Assembly: GCA_024226555.1 (NCBI GenBank)
Contig: JAAELO010000494.1
Span: 62,001-126,000 of the forward strand
Direction: 5' to 3'
From: Desulfobacterales bacterium
GTDB lineage: Bacteria; Desulfobacterota; Desulfobacteria; Desulfobacterales; JAAELO01
Length of the DNA stretch: 64,000 nucleotides
The first letter of the stretch is position 1. Each line of letters starts with the position of its first letter. A program made the position numbers and the translations under genes. Shown one piece after another: positions 1-8,689 of the stretch. The notes under the pieces were generated by a model. The model did no database searches and was not told where the DNA came from. It saw only the letters and a list, made by a program, of their open reading frames with translations.

Positions 1-623
1 AGAAAAGCAGCATTTGTGTTTGAATCATCACCGCCAACTATTACGATTGCATCCAGACCAAGGTTTTGACAGGTTTCTTTAGAAAATTTCTTCTTTCTAT
101 CAGAATCTATCTTGGTTCTTCCCGTTTTAATCATGGAAAAACCACCTAAATTTCTGTATTTATCGACAATTTCCTTTGTTATTTCAATTGTTTCATTTTC
201 GATAATACCATCAGGTCCAAGTAAAAAACCAAATATCTTATTCTCTGGATTTGCATTTTTTGCAGCATCAAAAATTCCTGCTATTACGTTATGTCCACCG
301 GGAGCGGGACCACCTGAAAAAACCACTCCGATTTTTCTTAGCTTTACAAATTTTTCTTTATCAGTTGAATTGGAGTCATTTGAACCAATAACCTGTTGAA
401 CATTATTTCCTATAATAGCAGGGAGCTTTTTCTCTGCCTCTCTATCAATTTTAAAAGGGTATTGGGGCGCTTCTTCAAGGAATGTAAAATCATTCTTAAA
501 TGCATCACATTTTGCAGGTTTGTATCTTCTTCTCTCATAAACTTCCTGGCTAACATTGTTTATTGCTTTGTCTACACTTTTATTTTTGAAAAGTTCTTCG
601 ACTGATATAAATTGTCGCGTCAT
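1..623 (-). CDS. pfp: PPi-dependent phosphofructokinase, 5' part (runs off the window)
   Basis: Only the first 207 residues are inside the window. Phosphofructokinases of this family phosphorylate fructose 6-phosphate in glycolysis, and this type uses pyrophosphate, reversibly. Residues 102-112 read FSGGPAPGGHN, the glycine-rich phosphate-binding loop, and residues 197-205 read GGDDSNTNA. The second Asp of GGDD, where ATP enzymes have Gly, is the known determinant of PPi use. The roughly 95-residue N-terminal extension before the first loop fits the long PFP class. The ATG at 623 is preceded by GGAGGAG at good spacing. The C-terminal half with the sugar-phosphate site is not visible. Confidence 0.9.
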   Translation of the reverse strand, partial: MTRQFISVEELFKNKSVDKAINNVSQEVYERRRYKPAKCDAFKNDFTFLEEAPQYPFKIDREAEKKLPAIIGNNVQQVIGSNDSNSTDKEKFVKLRKIGVVFSGGPAPGGHNVIAGIFDAAKNANPENKIFGFLLGPDGIIENETIEITKEIVDKYRNLGGFSMIKTGRTKIDSDRKKKFSKETCQNLGLDAIVIVGGDDSNTNAAF

Positions 624-704
624 TAATCTCCTCCGTTACTCATATAAATTAAATACTTTGTATTTTTAACCTGATTTTATGAACTCTTCAAGTGAAAAGC
701 TTTC

Positions 705-1358
705 CTATTCAATAGAAAACCTTATGTATTTTATGGTTTTATTCTCTTTTAGATATTTCATTTCGTAGGTTGTTTGTATAGAAGTCAGATCATTCAGATA
801 TTTTGAATTATACAGATCATCAGTTGCAGCATGGATCTTTGCACCTGTCTCTTCAAGGGTCTCCATTGTAAAATTAAACAGAGTATCATCATCTGTTTTC
901 AAATGAAGAGTCGCCCCTTTTTTTAATACTTTCCTGTAAATATTCAGAAATCTTTCAGATGTTAATCTTTTTTTTCCATTTTTCTTTGGTCTTTTGAGGT
1001 ATGGATCGGGAAAAGTTATCCAAAGCTCTGAAACAGAATCCCGGGATAAAAATTTGTCTAAATGTTCTATCTGCATCCTTAAAAAAAGAGCATTATCAAT
1101 ATTCTCTTCAAGCGCTATCTTTGCCCCATGCCAGAGACGTGCACCTTTTATATCAACACCAATAAAGTTTTTATCCGGATATTTCCTTGCAAGGTTTACA
1201 CAATAGTCTCCCTTACCACAACCAAGCTCGAGTATAATATCTCTATCCTGATTACAGAAATCCTTAAGCTCTTTTATATCTGTTTCTTCCTCTCTACAGG
1301 GCAAAACATTTGAAAAGGTTGCAACTTCACTATATTTTCTTAATTTATTTTTTCCCAC
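705..1358 (-). CDS. trmB: tRNA (guanine-N7-)-methyltransferase
   Basis: This 217-residue protein should place m7G at position 46 of tRNAs using S-adenosylmethionine. The SAM-binding motif ILELGCGKG is at residues 42-50, the acidic end of strand 2 is at GVDIKG (67-72), and the family signature FPDPYLKRPKK lies at 116-126. Length is normal for bacterial TrmB. The start is GTG, with no strong ribosome binding site; no better in-frame ATG precedes it. It lies between the phosphofructokinase gene and a repeat element and points the same way as the former. Confidence 0.93.
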   Translation of the reverse strand: MGKNKLRKYSEVATFSNVLPCREEETDIKELKDFCNQDRDIILELGCGKGDYCVNLARKYPDKNFIGVDIKGARLWHGAKIALEENIDNALFLRMQIEHLDKFLSRDSVSELWITFPDPYLKRPKKNGKKRLTSERFLNIYRKVLKKGATLHLKTDDDTLFNFTMETLEETGAKIHAATDDLYNSKYLNDLTSIQTTYEMKYLKENKTIKYIRFSIE

Positions 1359-1379
1359 ACAACACTCATAATTTAAAAG

Positions 1380-1511
1380 TGGAACCTCTAATAACTGCCT
1401 TTTGACCGAATTACTGCGTTATTCCCAAAAAAGAACTGTTGTAAAAACCGATTCGTTATTTTTTTCTATAGCCTTGTATTTCAATCAAAATCCTAATTAT
1501 TAGAGGTTCCT
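1380..1511 (-). mobile_element. Dispersed inverted-repeat element, copy 1
   Basis: This 132-bp copy has ends GGAACCTCTAATAA and TTATTAGAGGTTCC. It is in reverse orientation, with the arm carrying CTGCCTTTTGACCGAA coming first. The outermost G of each end is lost and no flanking duplication is obvious, so this looks like an older copy. It sits just upstream of the trmB start. Confidence 0.8.
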
Positions 1512-1581
1512 ATTAATTAAAGAACAGGAATACTTATCAATCTGTTTAATAAAAATCCAGTATTATTTCAAAAACATAAAA

Positions 1582-1616
1582 AAGGTTAATCAAAACATCT
1601 CGTTATGATTAACCTT
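1582..1616 (-). terminator. Rho-independent terminator of the ugpBAE operon
   Basis: An 11-bp perfect stem, AAGGTTAATCA / TGATTAACCTT, encloses a 13-nt loop. Read on the minus strand it runs into a T-rich tract. It lies about 160 bp past the ugpE stop in the correct direction. Confidence 0.75.
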
Positions 1617-1677
1617 AAATTTAAATAAAAATTATTAGATCTTTTCTAAAAAATAAGATTTTGGTTATAGTTCAAGG

Positions 1678-1740
1678 CTAATCCAAATTTTATACCGCAG
1701 GCATACTCGTAGTATGTTGAGGATTTTAAGTTTGGATTAG
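1678..1740. repeat. Compound inverted repeat downstream of ugpE
   Basis: An outer perfect pair, CTAATCCAAA (1678-1687) and TTTGGATTAG (1731-1740), encloses a second perfect hairpin, CATACT-CGT-AGTATG (1702-1716). The structure lies between the ugpE stop and the terminator, in the transcribed 3' end. It has no T tract of its own, so it may protect the mRNA end. Its function is unknown. Confidence 0.5.
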
Positions 1741-1774
1741 ACGTAGAAACTGGACCAAAAGATATTTTTGAGAT

Positions 1775-2665
1775 CTATTTTTCTGCGTCTACTAACCCCT
1801 TAATAAACCACCTCTGCATAAATAGAACCACAAGAATTGGCGGCAGCATTACAAGTAGTGCAGCAGCTAATGCTATATTCCATTCAGGAATATCATCTGC
1901 CTGGGGAATAAGGTTTTGAAGTCCGATAACAGCTGTTATCATTTTTGGGTTTGTAGTTATTAAAAGTGGCCATAGATACTGATTGTAACCATAAACAAAT
2001 TCAATTACGACAAGTGCCGCTATATTGGTTTTTGAAAGAGGAATAAGAATTTTCCTTAAGAATGTCATCGGTGAAGCCCCATCCATTTTAGCTGCTTCAC
2101 AAAGCTCCTCCGGGACAGTAAGAAAAAACTGTCTGAATAGAAATGTACAGGTAGCTGAAGCTATCAGTGGTAAAATCAGTCCTGTATAGCTATCTAAAAG
2201 ATTCCACTCAAGTTCAAGTTCCACATTAGAGAACAGATTTACAAGGTAATTGACTGGTTCAAGGAAATTTACAGCTGCCATCTCATAAGTTGGAAGAATT
2301 CTTACCTCAACAGGAAGCATCAGTGTGCAAAATACTGATATAAAGGCAATAACTCTGAATTTGTAATCGAAATATACAATTGAAAAAGCACCTAAAAGTG
2401 ATACTGTAATTTTTCCAATTGTTATACCTGTTGCCATAATGAATGAGTTCAATATCTGGGTTCCAAGATTTCCTTTTTCCCATGCTGCTTTAATGTTTAC
2501 AAGAAACTGATCTCCAAACATAAAGGGCATAGGTACTTTTGAAACGTCTTCCAAAGGAAGAGTTGCTGCTATAATAGTATATAAAACCGGAAATCCTACA
2601 ATCACCACTCCTAAAATCAAAAAGAAGTATGTTAAAAAATCCAGTATGGGTGTTCGTTCTACCAT
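1775..2665 (-). CDS. ugpE: Glycerol-3-phosphate-type ABC transporter permease UgpE
   Basis: This is one of the two inner-membrane permeases of a CUT1-family importer; it forms the channel with UgpA. The 296 residues contain about six hydrophobic segments, the first at residues 10-34. The EAA loop that docks on the ATPase is at about 190-210 (EAAKMDGASP). The ATG at 2665 follows AGGAT. It begins 4 nt after the ugpA stop, so the two are translationally linked. Family membership is clear; the exact substrate rests on ugpB and glpK. Confidence 0.88.
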   Translation of the reverse strand: MVERTPILDFLTYFFLILGVVIVGFPVLYTIIAATLPLEDVSKVPMPFMFGDQFLVNIKAAWEKGNLGTQILNSFIMATGITIGKITVSLLGAFSIVYFDYKFRVIAFISVFCTLMLPVEVRILPTYEMAAVNFLEPVNYLVNLFSNVELELEWNLLDSYTGLILPLIASATCTFLFRQFFLTVPEELCEAAKMDGASPMTFLRKILIPLSKTNIAALVVIEFVYGYNQYLWPLLITTNPKMITAVIGLQNLIPQADDIPEWNIALAAALLVMLPPILVVLFMQRWFIKGLVDAEK

Positions 2666-2669
2666 GTTT

Positions 2670-3560
2670 TTATCCTGTATATTGTACTTTTTTCTCTACA
2701 TATTTAAACTGAATAACAGTTATGCCTATAATCAAAAACATCAGAAGTACCGATTGAGCTGCTGAAGATCCAAGGTTTAATCCAACAAATCCGTCCTGAT
2801 AGATTTTGTAAACCAATGTATTTGTTGATCCTCCGGGGCCTCCCTGTGTAATTACATGGATGATACCGAAAGTCTCAAAAAATGCATAAATTATATTCAT
2901 AACCATCAGAAAAAAGAGTGTTGGTGATAGAAGAGGTAATGTAATTCTGAAAAATCTTGTAAAAGGTCCTGCACCATCTAAAGCGGCTGCTTCAATCAGA
3001 GATTTTGGTATAGCCTGCATACCAGCTACAAAGAAAACAAAATTATAACTGATCTCTTTCCATGCACTTGCCATAATAATCATAGTCATCGCATCGCCAC
3101 CATCAAGAACCGGGTTCCAGTCAACCTGAAAATATTTCTTCATAAATATTGAAACAATTCCAAATGAGGGGTGGAGAAGGAACAGCCATAAAACTCCTGA
3201 AATTGCAGGTGCTACAGCATAAGGCCAGATCAGCATAGTTCTCATGGTCCACTTGAATTTAAGAGCCCTGTTTGCCATTGCTGCTATTATCAATCCAAGT
3301 GATATTGACACAAATGCAGTACCAAAACTGAACATTAGTGTTATTCCAACAGATTTAAGATAAAGAGGATCCAGAAGCAATTCTACAAAATTATCAAACC
3401 ATACAAATTTTGATCTGTTGCCAAAAGGGTCCGTCACCATAAATGATTGTAAAAGACCTTTAATTGCCGGCCAGTAAAAAAAGGTAACTGTTACAAGTAT
3501 CTGGGGTAGTATTAAGAGGTATGGTAAACCTCTGGATTTAAAAATCGATCTTTTTATCAT
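2670..3560 (-). CDS. ugpA: Glycerol-3-phosphate-type ABC transporter permease UgpA
   Basis: This is the partner permease of UgpE. The N-terminus from the ATG at 3560 (IFKSRGLPYLLILPQ) aligns with known UgpA proteins. The frame stays open up to a TTG at 3587, right beside a repeat element, but that would add nine atypical residues. The EAA loop lies about 80 residues before the end (IEAAALDGAGP). No clear ribosome binding site precedes 3560. The leader towards ugpB carries a transposed repeat copy and a split hairpin, so expression relative to ugpB may have been altered. Confidence 0.87.
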   Translation of the reverse strand: MIKRSIFKSRGLPYLLILPQILVTVTFFYWPAIKGLLQSFMVTDPFGNRSKFVWFDNFVELLLDPLYLKSVGITLMFSFGTAFVSISLGLIIAAMANRALKFKWTMRTMLIWPYAVAPAISGVLWLFLLHPSFGIVSIFMKKYFQVDWNPVLDGGDAMTMIIMASAWKEISYNFVFFVAGMQAIPKSLIEAAALDGAGPFTRFFRITLPLLSPTLFFLMVMNIIYAFFETFGIIHVITQGGPGGSTNTLVYKIYQDGFVGLNLGSSAAQSVLLMFLIIGITVIQFKYVEKKVQYTG

Positions 3561-3571
3561 ATGTAAAGAAT

Positions 3572-3767
3572 GTAAGAACCTGATCAAGGGAATTTCTAAT
3601 AATTAGAATTTTGGTTTAAATACAAGGCGTAAGAAAAAACAACGAGCTGATTCGTTTATAAAAAGCTTTTATTTTATAAACATTACAACAGTTCTTTTTT
3701 CTAAACAACGCTGTAGTTCGATCAAAAGGCAGTTATTAGAGATTCCCTCAAATGATTCGGTTCTTAC
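3572..3767. repeat. Hairpin between ugpB and ugpA, split by an element
   Basis: GTAAGAACC (3572-3580) and GGTTCTTAC (3759-3767) are a perfect 9-bp inverted pair. Removing the element and one copy of its TCAA duplication leaves a stem with a 14-nt loop. The empty site was therefore an intercistronic hairpin, of the kind that tunes expression of a binding protein relative to its permeases. The stem is read directly; the role is inferred. Confidence 0.6.
3588..3747 (+). mobile_element. Dispersed inverted-repeat element, copy 2 (TSD TCAA)
   Basis: This 160-bp copy begins GGGAATTTCTAATAATTAG and ends GTTATTAGAGATTCCC. TCAA occurs immediately on both sides (3584-3587 and 3748-3751), a target-site duplication. 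It is of the long subtype, with the central palindromic insert TTTATAAAAAGC...TTTATAAA. It lies in the ugpB-ugpA gap inside the loop of a hairpin. Confidence 0.9.
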
Positions 3768-3780
3768 ATATGGTCCAATC

Positions 3781-5100
3781 TTAGTTATAAGTTCTTTCGA
3801 ATTTTCTTAATTCTTTATTACTTCTTGCAACTGCTGTATCCATAGCTGCCTGAGGTGTCTTCTTACCATTCCATACAAGTTCAAGCTCTTCATTAATAAT
3901 GTTTCGAATCTGAATAAAGTAACCTAAGCGAAGACCTCTGGAGATCTTTGTTGGTTTTTGACGCATTAACTGCTTAATACCAACTTCCTGAAGAGGATTT
4001 TTCTTATAGTATCCATCTTTTTTAAGTTGCTTGTATGCATTGATTGTAATTGGGAAATATCCGGTTTCTTTATGCCAGTATATCTGCATTTCGTTGTTTG
4101 AAAGAAACTTAAGGAATTTTGCAACACCCTTATACTCTTTTTTCTTGTGTCCCTTGAGAACCCAAAGAGAAGCTCCACCGATAATTGAGTTCTGTGGAAC
4201 TTTCATTGATGCTTCAACAGGAAGAGGAGCAACATCCCACGAGAAATCTTTAACAGCTTTTTTAAGTTTGGCAATACCACTGATTGAATCTATATATACA
4301 CCAACATTTTGTGCAAGAAACTCGGCTTTTGGTCCCTGATATTTCTGACCACCATAAACGAAACGTTTGTTTTTTGACCAGTTCATTAATCTTGAGATAT
4401 GATTAACAACCATTTTGTTATTAATTGTTAAATTGCAATCAAGTCCTTCATAACCATTGGACTTTGTTGCAAAAGGAATGTTGTGTATTGCGCTGTAGTT
4501 TTCAACCTGGGTCCAGCTCTGCCATGCAGTAACCATTCCACCCTTAGCACCTGATTTTACAAGTTTTCCTGTAATAACACCAAGCTCATCCCATGTAATT
4601 GCCTTTGTCTTTGAAAGTGGCTTTACACCGGCTTTTTTGAAAAGATCTTTGTTGTAGTACATAACAGGAGTTGATGAGTTGAAAGGCATGGAAAGAAGTT
4701 TACCATCCTTGTTCATATAATATGAAAGGACAGGCTGAAGATAATCATCCCAGTTTACATCAATCTTTGCATCTTTCATAAGTTTAAAAACAGGATAGAT
4801 TGCTCCGGAAAGCATCATTGTTTGTGTCCCTACTTCAAAAGCCTGCAAAATATGAGGTTGTTTTCTTGCTCTGAAAGCTGCAACACCAGCATTGATAGTT
4901 TCATCATAATTACCTTTAAAAGCTCCAACAACTTCATACTCTGATTGTGAATCGTTAAAAGCTTTAATCATTGTATTTGCAACTTCGCCACGAGCTGATC
5001 TCATAGCATGCCACCAGTATATCTTAACAGGTTTTGCTGAAGATGCAGCCGGCATAACAATAAAAGCAAGCAAAGCAACAGCAATTAGTAGTTTCTTCAT
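3781..5100 (-). CDS. ugpB: Periplasmic glycerol-3-phosphate-binding protein UgpB
   Basis: This is the extracytoplasmic solute-binding protein that feeds UgpAEC. The chosen ATG at 5100 follows GGGGGAAAAG and opens a normal signal peptide (MKKLLIAVALLAF, cleavage near residue 22). The longer in-frame start adds 15 residues that would spoil the signal peptide. After cleavage the protein reads YWWHAMRSARGE, and the segment KGNYDETINAGVAAFR is characteristic of UgpB. Length of about 440 residues matches. It is divergent from ugpC-glpK and should be the first gene of ugpBAE. Confidence 0.9.
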   Translation of the reverse strand: MKKLLIAVALLAFIVMPAASSAKPVKIYWWHAMRSARGEVANTMIKAFNDSQSEYEVVGAFKGNYDETINAGVAAFRARKQPHILQAFEVGTQTMMLSGAIYPVFKLMKDAKIDVNWDDYLQPVLSYYMNKDGKLLSMPFNSSTPVMYYNKDLFKKAGVKPLSKTKAITWDELGVITGKLVKSGAKGGMVTAWQSWTQVENYSAIHNIPFATKSNGYEGLDCNLTINNKMVVNHISRLMNWSKNKRFVYGGQKYQGPKAEFLAQNVGVYIDSISGIAKLKKAVKDFSWDVAPLPVEASMKVPQNSIIGGASLWVLKGHKKKEYKGVAKFLKFLSNNEMQIYWHKETGYFPITINAYKQLKKDGYYKKNPLQEVGIKQLMRQKPTKISRGLRLGYFIQIRNIINEELELVWNGKKTPQAAMDTAVARSNKELRKFERTYN

Positions 5101-5364
5101 CTTTTCCCCCGAAATTGAATTATAATTTATTAAAAAAAATAACAAAATATCCTAAGTTTATTTTGTCGACATTTTTGATTTTTTTCATTTAATAGTCAAG
5201 ATGAAAGTTTGCCTGTAATTTATTTTTATTTGCAAAAAAAATGTTAATGTTATTCCAATGTTAATTTTGTTTAAAAAATTTTTTTATTGAAATATTTGTA
5301 AATAAATCTATTATGTTCCTAAATTTTAAAAATTAATTGATAAATATTAAGGAATATTAAAAAA
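5101..5364. promoter_or_regulatory. Divergent promoter region between ugpB and ugpC
   Basis: This 264-bp, very AT-rich gap separates the divergent ugpBAE and ugpC-glpK units and must hold both promoters. An 8-bp palindrome TGTCGACA (5164-5171) stands out from the AT background and could be part of an operator. I could not assign -35 and -10 boxes with confidence. Confidence 0.4.
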
Positions 5365-6462
5365 ATGGCTCGGGTTGCTTTAAAAAATCTCGTCAAAAAA
5401 TATGGTAAAACACAGGTTGTTCATAGTATCAATCTGGATATAAAAGACAGGGAGTTCATTGTTTTTGTCGGGCCATCAGGTTGCGGAAAATCAACGACTC
5501 TCAGAATGATTGCAGGACTTGAAGAGATCTCAGGTGGCGAGATCACTATAGAGGATAAGGTTGTTAATGATATAGAACCAAAAAACAGAGATGTTGCAAT
5601 GGTTTTTCAAAATTATGCACTCTATCCCCACATGAATGTTTTTGAAAATATGTCTTTTGGACTTAAAATTAGCAAAGTTCCAAAAAAAGAGATTGAAGAA
5701 AGAGTACAAGAGGCAGCTAATATACTTGGTCTGGAAGACTTTCTTAAAAGAAAACCCAGTGAACTATCTGGTGGACAGAGGCAAAGAGTAGCAATGGGTA
5801 GAGCTATTGTGCGTAATCCCAAAATTTTTCTATTCGATGAACCTCTATCAAACCTGGATGCAAAACTTCGTGGACAGATGAGAGTTGAGATGAAAAAACT
5901 CCATCAAAGAGTTAAGTCCACAATAATATACGTAACACATGACCAGGTTGAAGCGATGACACTTGGTGACAGAATAGTTGTTATGAGAGACGGTATTATT
6001 GAACAGGTTGGTAATCCAATTGAACTTTTCCAGGAACCTGTAAACACTTTTGTTGCAGGATTTATTGGAAACCCTTCCATGAATCTTGAACCCTGTATAA
6101 TTGAAGAAAAAGATAGCAGCCTTTTTCTGAAGTTTGAAAGTGGTCTTTCAATACCAATTCCCGATAAAGATGGTGTAGATCTAAAAACCGGATCAAAGGT
6201 TATAATGGGTTTAAGAACTGAAGACCTTTTCCATGGTAATGGCGAAGAGAAGATTCCTGCTGAATGGAAGTTTTCAGGAGAGGTTGATGTTGTAGAACCC
6301 CTTGGAAGTGAAACATATATGCACATGAATATAATGGGTACCGCTCTAACAGCCAGATGTGATGGCAGAAAAATTTTCAAACCCGGTGATAAGATTGAAC
6401 TGTGTGCGAACTTAAAACATCTTCATATTTTTGACGGAGAAACTCAAAACTCAATCTACTAA
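5365..6462 (+). CDS. ugpC: ABC transporter ATPase UgpC
   Basis: This is the ATP-hydrolysing subunit of the CUT1 importer. The Walker A motif GPSGCGKST is at residues 36-44, the Q-loop VFQNYALYP near 82, the signature LSGGQRQR near 134, and the Walker B FLFDEPLSNLD near 155. A C-terminal region of about 120 residues is of the MalK/UgpC TOBE type. The length of 365 is normal. The ATG follows AAGGAAT at slightly long spacing. It is separated from ugpBAE but 17 bp before glpK, so ATPase and kinase are co-transcribed. Confidence 0.9.
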   Translation: MARVALKNLVKKYGKTQVVHSINLDIKDREFIVFVGPSGCGKSTTLRMIAGLEEISGGEITIEDKVVNDIEPKNRDVAMVFQNYALYPHMNVFENMSFGLKISKVPKKEIEERVQEAANILGLEDFLKRKPSELSGGQRQRVAMGRAIVRNPKIFLFDEPLSNLDAKLRGQMRVEMKKLHQRVKSTIIYVTHDQVEAMTLGDRIVVMRDGIIEQVGNPIELFQEPVNTFVAGFIGNPSMNLEPCIIEEKDSSLFLKFESGLSIPIPDKDGVDLKTGSKVIMGLRTEDLFHGNGEEKIPAEWKFSGEVDVVEPLGSETYMHMNIMGTALTARCDGRKIFKPGDKIELCANLKHLHIFDGETQNSIY

Positions 6463-6479
6463 ATTCGGAGGATTTTTAA

Positions 6480-7988
6480 ATGGGAAATTATGTTGGTGCT
6501 ATAGATCTTGGAACAACAAGCAACCGTTTTATCGTTTTTGATAAAAGTGGAAATATTATAGGATATGATCAGAAAGAGCATGAACAGATTTTTCCAAAAC
6601 CAGGGTGGGTTGAACATAGCCCCATGGAAATTTGGGAAAATACAGTTGAAGTAATTGAAAAAACCCTTTTAAAAACAAACCTCACTTATAAAGATATAGA
6701 TTCAATTGGTGTTACAAACCAGAGAGAAACAACGGTTTTATGGAATAAAAAGTCTGGAAAACCTTACTATAATGCTATTGTCTGGCAATGCACCAGAACA
6801 GATGAAATTTGTAACGACCTGGCTGAAACCTATGGCCAGGATAGATTTAGAGAGATAACAGGGCTTCCTGTTGCTACATATTTTTCCGGCCCAAAAGCCA
6901 GGTGGATTTTAGATAATGTACCTGATGCAAGAAAAGATGCTGAAAAAGGTGAAGTACTTTTTGGTACTATTGAAACCTGGATAATATGGCACCTGACAGG
7001 TGGACCTGGAAAAGGAAGCCATATTACTGATATATCCAACGCCAGCAGAACAATGATGATGGACCTTAAAACCCTCTCGTGGGATGAGGATATTTTAAAA
7101 ATCCTTGGAGTTCCATCACAAATGCTTCCTAAAATAGTACCATCCATAGATAAAAACACCTGGGGTACAACCACAAAAAATGGCCCTTTTAAAGGTTCTA
7201 TTCCTGTTTGTGGTGCACTTGGTGACCAGCAGGCTGCCCTTGTGGGACAAACATGTTTCTCAAAAGGAGAAGCCAAAAATACATATGGCACTGGTTGTTT
7301 TCTTCTTATGAACACAGGAGAAAATATTGTAGCTTCAACCCACGGACTTATTACAACATGTGGATATCAAATCCGGGGAGAAAAACCAGTATATTGCCTT
7401 GAAGGATCAATCGCAATTGCAGGTTCTCTAATACAATGGCTTCGTGATAATCTTGGGATCATTAAAGATGCTCCTGAAGTTGAAAAACTTGCAAAAACAG
7501 TTGATGATAATGGAGATGTATATATAGTTCCTGCATTTTCAGGACTGTTTGCGCCCTACTGGAGATCCGATGCAAGAGGAGTTATTGCAGGCTTAACAAG
7601 ATTTGCAAACAAAGGTCATATTGCAAGAGCAGCCCTTGAATCATGTGGATACCAGACTAAGGATATTGTCGAATCCATGACAAAAGACTCCGGTGTTACC
7701 CTTAAAAAGCTTAAGGTTGATGGTGGAATGGTAGTGAATAATTTAATGATGCAATTTCAATCAGATATTTTAAATGTTCCTGTTGTAAGACCAAAAGTAA
7801 TTGAAACAACTGCTCTTGGTGCAGCATATGCAGCCGGACTGGCAACAGGATTCTGGTCAGGGATAGAAGATCTTAAAAAGAACTGGGCAGAAGACAGAAC
7901 CTTTACACCGGCAATGAGAGAATATAACAGAGCTGAACTCTATTCCGGGTGGAAGAAAGCGATTGAGAAATCTCTTTCCTGGAAGTAG
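6480..7988 (+). CDS. glpK: Glycerol kinase
   Basis: This FGGY-family kinase converts glycerol and ATP to glycerol 3-phosphate. The N-terminal phosphate loop DLGTTSNRF is at residues 9-17. Other family segments include GWVEHSPMEIW, VTNQRETTVLW and the late motif KVDGGMVVNN. At 502 residues it is full length. A strong ribosome binding site (GGAGG) precedes the ATG, 17 bp after ugpC. Its linkage to the transporter ATPase suggests the locus handles glycerol, or glycerol released from imported glycerol phosphodiesters, as well as glycerol 3-phosphate. Confidence 0.95.
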   Translation: MGNYVGAIDLGTTSNRFIVFDKSGNIIGYDQKEHEQIFPKPGWVEHSPMEIWENTVEVIEKTLLKTNLTYKDIDSIGVTNQRETTVLWNKKSGKPYYNAIVWQCTRTDEICNDLAETYGQDRFREITGLPVATYFSGPKARWILDNVPDARKDAEKGEVLFGTIETWIIWHLTGGPGKGSHITDISNASRTMMMDLKTLSWDEDILKILGVPSQMLPKIVPSIDKNTWGTTTKNGPFKGSIPVCGALGDQQAALVGQTCFSKGEAKNTYGTGCFLLMNTGENIVASTHGLITTCGYQIRGEKPVYCLEGSIAIAGSLIQWLRDNLGIIKDAPEVEKLAKTVDDNGDVYIVPAFSGLFAPYWRSDARGVIAGLTRFANKGHIARAALESCGYQTKDIVESMTKDSGVTLKKLKVDGGMVVNNLMMQFQSDILNVPVVRPKVIETTALGAAYAAGLATGFWSGIEDLKKNWAEDRTFTPAMREYNRAELYSGWKKAIEKSLSWK

Positions 7989-8008
7989 CCCTTTTTTTCA
8001 AAATACTC

Positions 8009-8067
8009 TATTGTTTTTCCAAAACAATATAAGTAGTTCGATTAAAAAACGGTTATTAGAGATTCCC
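8009..8067 (+). repeat. Truncated dispersed element (right end only)
   Basis: GTAGTTCGATTAAAAAACGG followed by TTATTAGAGATTCCC matches the right end of the family. No left end is found before the glpK stop, so this is a deletion relic. It lies just past glpK. Confidence 0.65.
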
Positions 8068-8689
8068 TTAAATTGTCTTTTCACTTTAAAAAAAATAAAA
8101 TATCTAACCAGAGCGTAACCACGTCCTTTTTTCTATGATTGCGTAGAATTCAATCCTTTGAAAAAAAATTCCTTATTTTTTTAATGAAAAATTCAAAATT
8201 ATCCTGTTTTTTAAATATCCTTTTGGTGAAGCCAAAAAATTTAGATCTTATTTTTCATCAAGTTAATTGATTTGATGTATAATTTGGATGGCACTGTTAT
8301 ATATTCTTATAAATATTAGGAATCCTAATTAAAATTGCTCTTAAAAGCACCTTTTTTTGGGGCGAAAAAATAGCTTTTAGGCCAAAAAAGGGTATTTTTT
8401 GAAGGTATCTGTTATTATTTGACAAACCCTTTAATGGCGACCCTATTAAAAAGCATGCCAGTTGTATATATTGACTGTCCCTACCTTCCTAACAAATTTC
8501 TTTCTTATTTTTCTGAATTGTTTTTTAAAACAGCTTTGCTTTGTCATGAAACCAGAGACCTGATTCTTGGAAAATTATTTATAATTACCTGTATTTTCAA
8601 TTTTTATCATTTGATTTTGATCGTCTTGCAGGTTATCATCAGAATATATAGTTTCACCATCGGATTTGAAACCACAAAAAGGTCAAACT
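8068..8689. other. Long non-coding gap
   Basis: I see no convincing gene in this 620-bp gap. The region is AT-rich, and the open frame across 8419-8772 lacks a ribosome binding site and any recognisable motif and overlaps the next gene. A 13-bp palindrome, TTAGGAATCCTAA, near 8317-8330 is the only notable structure. The promoter of the following two-gene unit should lie near the right end. Confidence 0.4.

Noticed and set aside
112-605. Two plus-strand open frames near the left edge
   Set aside because: They are antisense shadows of the phosphofructokinase gene, which reads cleanly on the minus strand with GGDDSNTNA and a strong ribosome binding site.
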